NCBI RefSeq assembly: GCF_001428605.1
Contig: NZ_LMID01000011.1
Coordinates: forward strand, 820,704-884,703
DNA from: Sphingomonas sp. Root720
Lineage (GTDB): Bacteria > Pseudomonadota > Alphaproteobacteria > Sphingomonadales > Sphingomonadaceae
DNA: 64,000 bases
Direction: 5' to 3'
How positions within the stretch are numbered: position 1 is the stretch's first letter; every line of letters starts with the position of its first letter. Below are positions 34,017-41,216 of this stretch, in pieces. A model generated the notes under the pieces. The model was not told where the DNA came from, did not search any database, and saw only the letters and a program-made list of their open reading frames with translations. A program made the translations under genes and the position numbers.

Positions 34017-34805
34017 ATGCGCGGCGGTACATATCGGGTTGGACAGATCGTCCCCAGCTCCAACACGACCATGGAAACCGAGATCCCCGCGATCCTGCGC
34101 GGTCGCGAGGCGATCCGGCCATCCGAGCGGTTCACCTTCCACTCGAGCCGCATGCGCATGAAGAAGGTGACGCGCGAGGAGCTTGCCGCGATGGACGGCG
34201 ATTCCGATCGCTGTGCCCTCGAGCTTTCCGACGCCAGCGTCGACGTGCTGGGCTATGCCTGCCTCGTCGCGACGATGAGCATGGGGCATGGCTATCATCG
34301 CCAGTCCCAGGAACGGCTCCACGGGCGGACGGTCGAAAACGGCCATCCGGCGCCGGTCGTCACCAGCGCCGGCGCGCTGATCGACGGGCTGGGCGCCCTT
34401 GGCGCCAGGAAGATAGCGATGATCACCCCCTATATGAAGCCGCTCACCCAGGTCGTGGCCGACTATATCGAGGCGGAGGGGTTCACCGTGGTCGATCGCG
34501 TCTCGCTCGAGGTGGAGGACAATCTGGCGGTCGGCCGTCTCGATCCGCTGAAGCTGATAGACATCGCCAAGACGATCGACCTGTCGCAGGCCGATGTCCT
34601 GGTGCTTTCGGCCTGCGTGCAGATGCCGTCGCTGCCCGCCATCCAGCTCGTCGAGGACGCGATCGGAAAGCCGGTAATCTCCTCGGCGGTCTGCACCACC
34701 TTTCGAATGCTGGAGGAACTGGGCCTCGAGACGGTAGCGCCGGATGCGGGAGCGCTGCTCAGCGGCGCCTACGCTCGCCGGTCCCCGCCCCGCGCCGCGT
34801 CTTGA
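34017..34805 (+). CDS. maiA: Maleate cis-trans isomerase
   Basis: 262 residues. The N-terminus YRVGQIVPSSNTTMETEIPA, then FTFHSSRMRMKKVT, GYACLVATMSMGHGYHR and LSACVQMPSLPAIQ are characteristic of maleate isomerase in the Asp/Glu racemase superfamily. The catalytic cysteines are C82 and C200, 118 residues apart as in characterised isomerases. It converts maleate to fumarate. ATG 34017 has GGAGGG nine bases upstream; the longer frame from 33804 overlaps the TetR gene and is rejected. It is the first gene of a coupled operon up to 41118. Maleate is expected from maleylpyruvate hydrolysis or pyridine-type degradation. Confidence 0.9.
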   Translation: MRGGTYRVGQIVPSSNTTMETEIPAILRGREAIRPSERFTFHSSRMRMKKVTREELAAMDGDSDRCALELSDASVDVLGYACLVATMSMGHGYHRQSQERLHGRTVENGHPAPVVTSAGALIDGLGALGARKIAMITPYMKPLTQVVADYIEAEGFTVVDRVSLEVEDNLAVGRLDPLKLIDIAKTIDLSQADVLVLSACVQMPSLPAIQLVEDAIGKPVISSAVCTTFRMLEELGLETVAPDAGALLSGAYARRSPPRAAS

Positions 34806-34813
34806 GTCGCGCA

Positions 34814-36067
34814 ATGGCTCGCACCTCCACCGCAGGCCTGCGCGGCGCGTTCTGGGACCCGTCCCGGCTTCCGGCCGGCGCGCGGCTCTCGGTCCATCCG
34901 CTCAGGACGCAGGATGGCCAGACAGTCAGCGGATTCCTCCTCGCCGCCGGGGGAGAGCGCACCGTCTGCGTGATCGCGCACCCGCGCGAACATCTGGTGC
35001 CGCATTACCTCGCCGCGGAACTGGTCGCCGGCGGGGTCGCCGTCTTCCTCCAGGCGCCGCGCCTGACCGGCAACGACATCCGCCTCGAGCACGAGATCGC
35101 CCTGCACGATCTCGCGGCGGCGATGGGCTTCCTCCGGGGCCGCGGCTATGAGAAGATCGTCGCCCTAGGCAATTCCGGCGGCGGCCCGCTCTGGGCGCTC
35201 TACAACCAGCAGGCGCTGCTCGCGCCCGCGCGGCGGATCGCCAGGACACCGGGCGGACGCCCGACCAAATTGTCCGATACGAGCCTGGCGGTGCCCGATG
35301 GCATCATATTCGTATCGGCGCATCTGGGTCAGGGCGCGCTGCTCATGAACGGTCTCGATCCGTCGGTAACCGACGAGGGCGACGCCTTTTCGATCGATGC
35401 GGCGCTCGATCCCTTCGACGTGGCCAATGGCTATGCTGAAGAGGGGCAGGCCCGCTACGCGCCGGAATTCGTGACCCGCTATCGCGCCGCGCAGCGCCAG
35501 CGTGTCGAGAAGATCGATGCGTTCGCCTTTGATCAGGTGCGCCAGCGCGCCGAAGCGCGGCAGCGCCTGAAATCGGGTACCGGCCGCCGCGGCGACGAGG
35601 CGCGCGCCGCCCATACGCCGATCTTCCCGATATGGCGCACGGATGCCGATCTGCGCTGCTGGGACCTGTCGATTGATCCGTCCGAACGCCATGCCGGGTC
35701 GCTGTGGGGCGCCAATCCTTTCGCGTCGAACTATGGCAGCATTGGCTTCGGCCGCGTCTGCACGCCCGAAAGCTGGCTTTCGACCTGGTCGGGCATCCAT
35801 TCGAACGCGTCGATGGCAAAATGCGCGCCGGCGATCGAGCAGCCGACGCTGCTGATCGAGTTCACCGGCGACAACTCTACCTTCCCGAGCGAGGTCGACG
35901 CGCTGTTCGACATGGTGGGCGCCACCGACAAGAGCCGCGCCGCGTTCGCCGGCGATCATCATGGCCGTCCGCTGTCCGAGGACACGCCCAATCCCAAGGT
36001 CCAGGTCGGCGCCCATCTGTGCGGCTGGCTCGGCGATCACTTCCCCCTCGCAAACACGGCGGCCTGA
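34814..36067 (+). CDS. Alpha/beta hydrolase, ~400-residue GxSGGG type
   Basis: 417 residues from ATG 34814, 8 bp after the isomerase stop. The nucleophile elbow is GNSGGGPLWALYNQQALL; the C-terminal region has LLIEFTGDNSTFPSEVDALFD and AFAGDHHGRP for acid and histidine. It is a paralogue of the hydrolase at 11734 (shared GYEKI before the elbow and the YxPxxVxRYRAAQ-like centre). Position beside maleate isomerase suggests hydrolysis of a ring-fission product to maleate plus a second acid; this is inference. Catalysis on an ester is the alternative. Confidence 0.85.
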   Translation: MARTSTAGLRGAFWDPSRLPAGARLSVHPLRTQDGQTVSGFLLAAGGERTVCVIAHPREHLVPHYLAAELVAGGVAVFLQAPRLTGNDIRLEHEIALHDLAAAMGFLRGRGYEKIVALGNSGGGPLWALYNQQALLAPARRIARTPGGRPTKLSDTSLAVPDGIIFVSAHLGQGALLMNGLDPSVTDEGDAFSIDAALDPFDVANGYAEEGQARYAPEFVTRYRAAQRQRVEKIDAFAFDQVRQRAEARQRLKSGTGRRGDEARAAHTPIFPIWRTDADLRCWDLSIDPSERHAGSLWGANPFASNYGSIGFGRVCTPESWLSTWSGIHSNASMAKCAPAIEQPTLLIEFTGDNSTFPSEVDALFDMVGATDKSRAAFAGDHHGRPLSEDTPNPKVQVGAHLCGWLGDHFPLANTAA

Positions 36068-36077
36068 GGAGATGACG

Positions 36078-36665
36078 ATGTCCGGAACCCCGACGATCCT
36101 TGGCGGTGTGCATCACACCGCAAGGCCTACCTGGAAACTCAAGGAAACCGTGGACTTCTACCACGACATCCTCGGCCTTCCGATCGTCCATGCCATCTCG
36201 GCGGTCGGCTGGGGTCCGGAAGACCATCCCGACTTCATCCACCTCTTCTTCGGCTCGGGATGCGACAGCACCATCGCCTTCTTCTACTATCTCGGCACGG
36301 CCCGACCGGACGACGCGCTGCCGTTCGACAATTGGCTCTACAAGTCGGTCCACACCGCCTGGCGCGTCGAGACGCGGGAGGAGCTGCTGGCCTGGAAGGA
36401 ACGTCTCGAGGGCCAGGGCCTGGACGTGCTGCAGGTCCGCCACGAGATCATCGAGTCGATCTATGTGACCGATCCCAACGGCTATATGATCGAGTTCACC
36501 TGGCAGGTCCGCGAGATGAACGAGCATGACGGGCTCGACGCCGAGCTGACGCTCGCCGCCGCCATCGCCATCGAGGAGGAGACGGGCAAGCCGGTCGCCG
36601 ACGTCGAGACGGTGTGGCGCCGCAAGGCCGACCTGGTCACCGCCCGTCTGGCACAGGCCGCCTGA
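36078..36665 (+). CDS. VOC-family (glyoxalase/extradiol dioxygenase-type) metalloenzyme
   Basis: 195 residues. The vicinal-oxygen-chelate triad is visible: GGVHHTA (H12/H13), SVHTAW (H92) and YMIEFTW (E139). ILGLPIVHAISAVGWGPEDH with FIHLFFGSG is typical of single-module extradiol-type or glyoxalase proteins. I chose ATG 36078 because GAGGAG lies six bases upstream. No cupin-type gentisate dioxygenase is present in this operon, so this protein is the only candidate ring-cleaving oxygenase here (inference). It could instead be an isomerase or epimerase. Confidence 0.82.
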   Translation: MSGTPTILGGVHHTARPTWKLKETVDFYHDILGLPIVHAISAVGWGPEDHPDFIHLFFGSGCDSTIAFFYYLGTARPDDALPFDNWLYKSVHTAWRVETREELLAWKERLEGQGLDVLQVRHEIIESIYVTDPNGYMIEFTWQVREMNEHDGLDAELTLAAAIAIEEETGKPVADVETVWRRKADLVTARLAQAA

Positions 36666-36667
36666 TC

Positions 36668-36934
36668 ATGCCCGCAATCTATGTCCTCGACGTTCCCGAA
36701 TTCCGCGCGCTGGCCGATGTCGCGCGCACGAAACCCCATTATCGCGTCACCGAGCCAGGGCTCGGATATCTGAAGATCGAGAGCGACGGCGACATCCTGT
36801 TCGACCGCAAGGAACTCGGGTTCAAGCCCGCCATCTGGTACGGAGCCTTCACCGGCGGCGTCCACGGCAGGATCGCCGAATTCGGTCGTGACAGGGTGCG
36901 GATCGTCGCCGATGGAGAGGGGCCCGCTAAATGA
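36668..36934 (+). CDS. Hypothetical protein, 88 residues
   Basis: Small acidic-to-neutral protein (MPAIYVLDVPEFRALADVAR ... GFKPAIWYGAFTGGVHGRI) starting 2 bp after the VOC gene and overlapping the flavin hydroxylase start (ATGA). No family recognised and no signal peptide or membrane segment. Its place between two oxygenase genes and translational coupling on the 3' side suggest an accessory subunit, for example of the hydroxylase; that is inference. Confidence 0.7.
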   Translation: MPAIYVLDVPEFRALADVARTKPHYRVTEPGLGYLKIESDGDILFDRKELGFKPAIWYGAFTGGVHGRIAEFGRDRVRIVADGEGPAK

Positions 36935-38076
36935 AGATCGCGATCGTGGGGGGAGGCCCCGGTGGCCTGTTCTTCGCCAGGCTCTACAAGCGGCATAATC
37001 CAGCTGCCGTCATCCGTATCTTCGAACAGAATCCGTCGGACGCGACCTTCGGCTTCGGTGTCACGCTCGGCGGAAGTTCACTCGGCAAGATCGCCGATGC
37101 GGACCGCGATGTCGCCCGCAGGCTTTCGGAATCGATGGTGTTCGACACCGCGCAGAAAATCCATCTGAACGGCGAAGAGATCGTCATCGACTATGCCAAG
37201 CCCGGCGGCAGCATCGCCCGCCTGCGCCTGCTCGCCATCCTGCGCGACAGCTGCCTCGAACTGGGCGTCGATATCGCGTTCGACACGCGGATCGCGAGCA
37301 GTGCCGAACTCGACGGCTACGATCTTGTCGTGGCGGCCGACGGCATCAATTCCACCCTCCGACAGCAACATGCGGCCGCGTTCGGAACGCAGACGCGGGT
37401 GCTGACCAACCATTTCGCCTGGTACGGCGTCGGCCATGCGATGTCGCCCAACGCGCTGGTCTTTCGGGATACCAAGGGGGGGCGCTTCGTGGCCCATTAT
37501 TACGCCTATACGCCGGACATGAGCACGTTCGTCGCCGAATGCGACGACGCCACCTGGCAGGCCGCCGGCATGGACAACATGGACGACCAGCAGCGCCGGC
37601 AGCTGGTGGAGGAGGTCTTTGCCACCGAACTCGAGGGCGCTCCCCTGATCGAGAATCGCTCGATCTGGCGCCAGTTTCCCGCCGTCACCAATGCCCGCTG
37701 GCGTCACGGCAATATGGTGCTGATCGGCGACGCGCTGCGCAGCGCGCATTTCTCGATCGGATCGGGAACGCGCCTCGCCATGGAGGACGCCCTGGCCCTG
37801 TTCGAGGCTACCCTCGATGCGGCATCCGTCGCCGATATCCTCGACCAGTTCGTCGCGCTCCGGAAGTCCGGCCGCGATCAATTCGGGGAGGCGGCGGAAC
37901 GCAGCTTCGAATGGTATGAGCGGATGGAGACGGTGATGTCGCAGACCGTGCTGGACTTCAGCTATGATTTCCTGACCCGCACCGGTCGCGTCGATGCCGC
38001 CCGGCTCGAGACCTACGCTCCCGGCTTCGCGAAGCTCTATCGTGAAAACCGGGGCCAGCTGGATTGCGCATCATGA
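36931..38076 (+). CDS. FAD-dependent aryl-CoA hydroxylase (salicylyl-CoA 5-hydroxylase-like N-terminal type)
   Basis: 381 residues. The FAD motif IVGGGPGGLFFARLYKRHNP is at the N-terminus, FGFGVTLGGSSLGKIADAD near 38, ARLRLLAILRDSC near 95, DLVVAADGINSTLRQQ near 133 and the second FAD motif GNMVLIGDALRSAHFSIGSG near 264. This is the FAD domain found in salicylyl-CoA 5-hydroxylase and anthraniloyl-CoA monooxygenase, but without the C-terminal Old-Yellow-Enzyme half. It likely hydroxylates an aryl-CoA at the position needed for ring cleavage, in line with the ligase and thioesterase next to it. ATGA overlaps on both sides. Confidence 0.85.
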   Translation: MKIAIVGGGPGGLFFARLYKRHNPAAVIRIFEQNPSDATFGFGVTLGGSSLGKIADADRDVARRLSESMVFDTAQKIHLNGEEIVIDYAKPGGSIARLRLLAILRDSCLELGVDIAFDTRIASSAELDGYDLVVAADGINSTLRQQHAAAFGTQTRVLTNHFAWYGVGHAMSPNALVFRDTKGGRFVAHYYAYTPDMSTFVAECDDATWQAAGMDNMDDQQRRQLVEEVFATELEGAPLIENRSIWRQFPAVTNARWRHGNMVLIGDALRSAHFSIGSGTRLAMEDALALFEATLDAASVADILDQFVALRKSGRDQFGEAAERSFEWYERMETVMSQTVLDFSYDFLTRTGRVDAARLETYAPGFAKLYRENRGQLDCAS

Positions 38077-38531
38077 TCGAGACGATCGACGGCATCGTGT
38101 CGTTGGCCCCCTTCATCGCGCAGCGACGCGTGGGGTTTCAGGACTGCGATCCTGCCGGCGTCGTCTTTGCCGGCAATTTCTACGATTTCGCGCTGTGGAC
38201 CTACGATCTCTATCGGCATCGGGCGCTCAATGGCGCATTCGCCGGCGTCACCGCGCCCATGAAGGCCGCATCCTTCGTCCACCGCTCGCCGCTCTGGCCG
38301 GACGACATGGTCCGGTTCCAGGTGACGCCGTTGCGCGTCGGCCAGACCACCTTCACGCTGGCGCTCGCCGGCACCTGTGGGGACCGTGCCGTCTTCGACG
38401 TCGAGATGAATCTGGTCTGCAAGGAGGAGGCGGCGTGGCGCGCGCGTCCGGTGCCGCCGGTGCTGCGCGCGGCGCTGATCCGCGCCGGTGCCGTGGAGAA
38501 ACAACCCGAGCCGAACGAGGAAGTCCGATGA
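38073..38531 (+). CDS. Hotdog acyl-CoA thioesterase (4-hydroxybenzoyl-CoA thioesterase-like)
   Basis: 152 residues. QRRVGFQDCDPAGVVFAGNFYDFA carries the Asp motif of the 4-hydroxybenzoyl-CoA thioesterase group; the rest is a single hotdog fold. It would release the free aromatic acid after the hydroxylase. Starts with an ATGA overlap with the hydroxylase and ends with an ATGA overlap with the CoA ligase, so all three are strictly coupled. Confidence 0.88.
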   Translation: MIETIDGIVSLAPFIAQRRVGFQDCDPAGVVFAGNFYDFALWTYDLYRHRALNGAFAGVTAPMKAASFVHRSPLWPDDMVRFQVTPLRVGQTTFTLALAGTCGDRAVFDVEMNLVCKEEAAWRARPVPPVLRAALIRAGAVEKQPEPNEEVR

Positions 38532-40219
38532 CGGGCGTGAAGAATCCGATTCCGGGTGTCGTATACATGCCGGCAGCCGATCTCGAACATTATGTCCGTG
38601 AGGGCGTGCTGACCGACGAGACGTTCATCGCCGCCCTCCGCCGAAGCTTCGCCGCGAATGCCGACCGCGTCGCCATCTCCGAGCCCGGCATCGAGGTCAC
38701 CTATCGCCAACTCGACGAGTTCAGTGATCGCGGCGCCGCCGCTTTGCATCGGCTCGGGATTCGTCCGGGCGACCGCGCGCTCTTCCAGGTCCGCAATTGC
38801 AAGGAGGTGCTCTACGCCTTCATCGCCTGCCTGAAGCTGGGCGTTATCCCAATCTGCGCGCTGGCCGCGCACCGCCAGGCGGAAATCCGCTATCTCGGGA
38901 ACCATGGCGGGGCCAAGCTGCATTTCATCCACAGCGACGATCCGAAATTCGACCTGGCCGATTTCGCCGACGGGCTCCGCGCGGACATCCCCGGTCTTGC
39001 GCATGTGCTCACAGTGCGCGGCCCGGCGGATAGGCCTGGGATCCTGTCCTTCGGCGATCTGATCGCCGCCGAGGACCCCGCCGCCGCCCGGGCGCTGGTC
39101 GATGCGATCGAGCATGATCCCTATCAGGTCGTGCTGTTCCAGCTGTCCGGCGGTACCAGCGGCATTCCCAAGATCATCCCGCGGTTTGGCAACGAATATC
39201 GCTACACCGTGCAGAGCGTGATCGACTGGCTGGGGTTCGATAGGGACATGGTCTCCTTCACCCCCAACCCCCTCATGCACAACGCGCCTATGGCCTGCTA
39301 CTGGGCCCCCGCGCTGATGCTGGGCGGGGAAGTGGCGATTGCGACGGGGCCGACACTGGACGATATCGAAGGCGTCCTGGCCGAGCGTCGGCCGACCTGG
39401 ATCGCGATCGCGAAGGTCCAGTTGGTCCGCCTCGCGGAGATCGGCGCGTTCGACCGGCTGAGCTTCGACAATGTCTTCGGCTTCATCATCCTCGACAGCG
39501 CCGAGAGCATGCGCAGGATGATCGGCGCCCCATGCATCCCGATCTTCGGCATGACGGAGGGCCTGCTGGCCTTCGCCCGGCCGAGCGACCCGGAAGAGGC
39601 CCAGCTTCACAGCCTTGGCCGCCCGACCTCGCCCTATGACGAGCTTCGCATCGTTGAGCCCGGCACCGAGGTCGAGGTCGTCGACGGACAGACCGGCGAA
39701 CTCCTGGTCCGTGGCCCCTGCACGATCCGCGGCTATTTCGACGCGGCGGATCGCAACCGGGAGGCGTTCACCGGTGACGGCTTCTACCGATCGGGCGATC
39801 TCATGCGCTTCCTGACGATCGACGGCGAACGCTATCTCGTCTTCGAGGGCCGGGTGAAGGACGTGGTCGATCGCGGCGGAGAGAAGATCAACTGCTCCGA
39901 AATCGAGGAAGCTCTCATCCTGCATCCGGCGGTGGGCGCGGTCGCCTGCGTCGCGATGCCCGACCCGCTTTATGGCGAGCGGATGTGCGCCTTCATCGTC
40001 GCGCGCGGAGGCGCGGAGCCGCCGGGCCTCGACGAGGTCGGGCAATATCTGCAGACGCAGGGCCTGGCCAAGTTCAAGTGGCCCGAACGCATCGAGATCG
40101 TCGCGGACCTGCCGATGACGAGCTCGAACAAGGTCTCGAAGCCTATCATGCGCGAGATCATCGCGAAGAAGCTGAAGGACGAGGCCGTCGCTGCGGCGAA
40201 CGGGACGATTCCGGCATGA
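38528..40219 (+). CDS. Aryl-CoA ligase / aryl-AMP synthetase (EntE/SdgA-like)
   Basis: 563 residues. The adenylation P-loop is LSGGTSGIPKIIPRF near residue 210, the A5 motif is IFGMTEGLLAF near 340, GFYRSGDLMRFL near 418 and FEGRVKDVVDRGGEKINCSE near 441. The SGGT P-loop and the C-terminal SSNKVSKPIMRE match 2,3-dihydroxybenzoate/salicylate adenylating enzymes rather than fatty-acid ligases. It probably activates a hydroxy- or aminobenzoate-like acid to the CoA ester for the flavin hydroxylase. Confidence 0.9.
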   Translation: MTGVKNPIPGVVYMPAADLEHYVREGVLTDETFIAALRRSFAANADRVAISEPGIEVTYRQLDEFSDRGAAALHRLGIRPGDRALFQVRNCKEVLYAFIACLKLGVIPICALAAHRQAEIRYLGNHGGAKLHFIHSDDPKFDLADFADGLRADIPGLAHVLTVRGPADRPGILSFGDLIAAEDPAAARALVDAIEHDPYQVVLFQLSGGTSGIPKIIPRFGNEYRYTVQSVIDWLGFDRDMVSFTPNPLMHNAPMACYWAPALMLGGEVAIATGPTLDDIEGVLAERRPTWIAIAKVQLVRLAEIGAFDRLSFDNVFGFIILDSAESMRRMIGAPCIPIFGMTEGLLAFARPSDPEEAQLHSLGRPTSPYDELRIVEPGTEVEVVDGQTGELLVRGPCTIRGYFDAADRNREAFTGDGFYRSGDLMRFLTIDGERYLVFEGRVKDVVDRGGEKINCSEIEEALILHPAVGAVACVAMPDPLYGERMCAFIVARGGAEPPGLDEVGQYLQTQGLAKFKWPERIEIVADLPMTSSNKVSKPIMREIIAKKLKDEAVAAANGTIPA

Positions 40220-41118
40220 CCATCGACTTTCAGGGGCGCACGGTCGTCGTCACCGGGGCGGGCTCCGGGCTCGGGCGGTCCCACGCGATCGGCTTCGCGC
40301 GTCTCGGCGCCAACGTCGTCGTCAACGATATCGGACCCGAGCGCGGGAGCGCGGCGGGGCAGTCGGTGGTCGCGGAGATCGAGGCGCTAGGCGCGGAGGC
40401 TTTCACCGACGGAGCCGACGTCTCCGATTTTGCGCAGGTCTCGGCGATGGTCGAACGCGCCGAGGCACGGTGGGGCGGTGTCGACATCCTGGTCAACAAC
40501 GCCGGCATCCTGCTCGACAGGTCGTTCGGCAAGATGACGATGGACGAGTTCCGCCGCGTCATCGACGTGCACCTCATCGGTTCCGCGAACTGCGCTAAGG
40601 CGGTCTGGGCCGGCATGCGCGAGCGTAGCTACGGGCGCATCATTTTCACCACGTCGGCCTCCGGAATATATGGCAATTTCGGCCAGGCCAATTACGGCGC
40701 GGCGAAGGCCGGCCTGGTCGGCCTTATGAACGTCCTCCATATCGAGGGCGCGAAATATGGGATCCGGGTCAACGCGCTGGCGCCCAGTGCCGCGACGGCG
40801 ATGACCCAGGGCCTGTTCCCCGAACAATCGATCGAACGGCTGCAGCCCGAAGCGGTAACGCCCGGCGTGCTGTTTCTCGCCAGTGAACAGGCGCCGTCGC
40901 GGGTCATCCTGTGCGCCGGCGGCGGCGTGTTCGCCCGCGCGACGATCGCCGAGACCGAAGGCATATTCCTGCCGCCCAACGCGCTGACCGCGGACGCAGT
41001 GGCGCAGCATTTCGACGCGATCGTCGATGTCGCCGGACAGCGCGACGTGCGCGACGCCTATGATCAGAGCCTGGCTTATAGCGACCGCGTCAGCCGCTTT
41101 ACGGAGGCGACCGCGTAG
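40216..41118 (+). CDS. Short-chain dehydrogenase (MFE2/HSD17B4-type)
   Basis: 300 residues, starting with an ATGA overlap with the ligase. VVTGAGSGLGRSHAIGFARLGANVVVND, VDILVNNAGILLDRSF, FTTSASGIYGNFGQANYGAAKAGLVG (Ser-Tyr-Lys) and a long C-terminal tail (FDAIVDVAGQRDVRDAYDQSL) are features of the dehydrogenase module of multifunctional beta-oxidation enzyme type 2. Likely oxidises a 3-hydroxyacyl-CoA, perhaps during side-chain shortening before ring attack. Last gene of the operon; 98 bp of repeat-rich sequence follow. Confidence 0.88.
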   Translation: MTIDFQGRTVVVTGAGSGLGRSHAIGFARLGANVVVNDIGPERGSAAGQSVVAEIEALGAEAFTDGADVSDFAQVSAMVERAEARWGGVDILVNNAGILLDRSFGKMTMDEFRRVIDVHLIGSANCAKAVWAGMRERSYGRIIFTTSASGIYGNFGQANYGAAKAGLVGLMNVLHIEGAKYGIRVNALAPSAATAMTQGLFPEQSIERLQPEAVTPGVLFLASEQAPSRVILCAGGGVFARATIAETEGIFLPPNALTADAVAQHFDAIVDVAGQRDVRDAYDQSLAYSDRVSRFTEATA

Positions 41119-41127
41119 CGCGAAAGG

Positions 41128-41186
41128 CGTCAATTTCCATTGACGTGGATCAACGTATTCGTCAATTTATCGACATCAGAGTCGAT
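41128..41186. promoter_or_regulatory. Repeat-rich regulatory region before the hydantoinase genes
   Basis: Contains a perfect inverted repeat CGTCAAT-TTCC-ATTGACG (41128-41145), a further direct copy CGTCAAT (41160-41166) and ATCGAC-N6-GTCGAT (41169-41186). Probably a promoter/operator for the HyuA/HyuB pair and TonB receptor; possibly read by the TetR protein at 33101, whose own promoter carries TTGACG and TCGACGC elements. Confidence 0.4.
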
Positions 41187-41216
41187 AACAAGACTCGGAC
41201 TTGGAGAGATTCGGTA

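Noticed and set aside
38210-40045. 611-residue minus-strand frame opposite the aryl-CoA ligase
   Set aside because: Shadow frame; no motif, wrong codon pattern.
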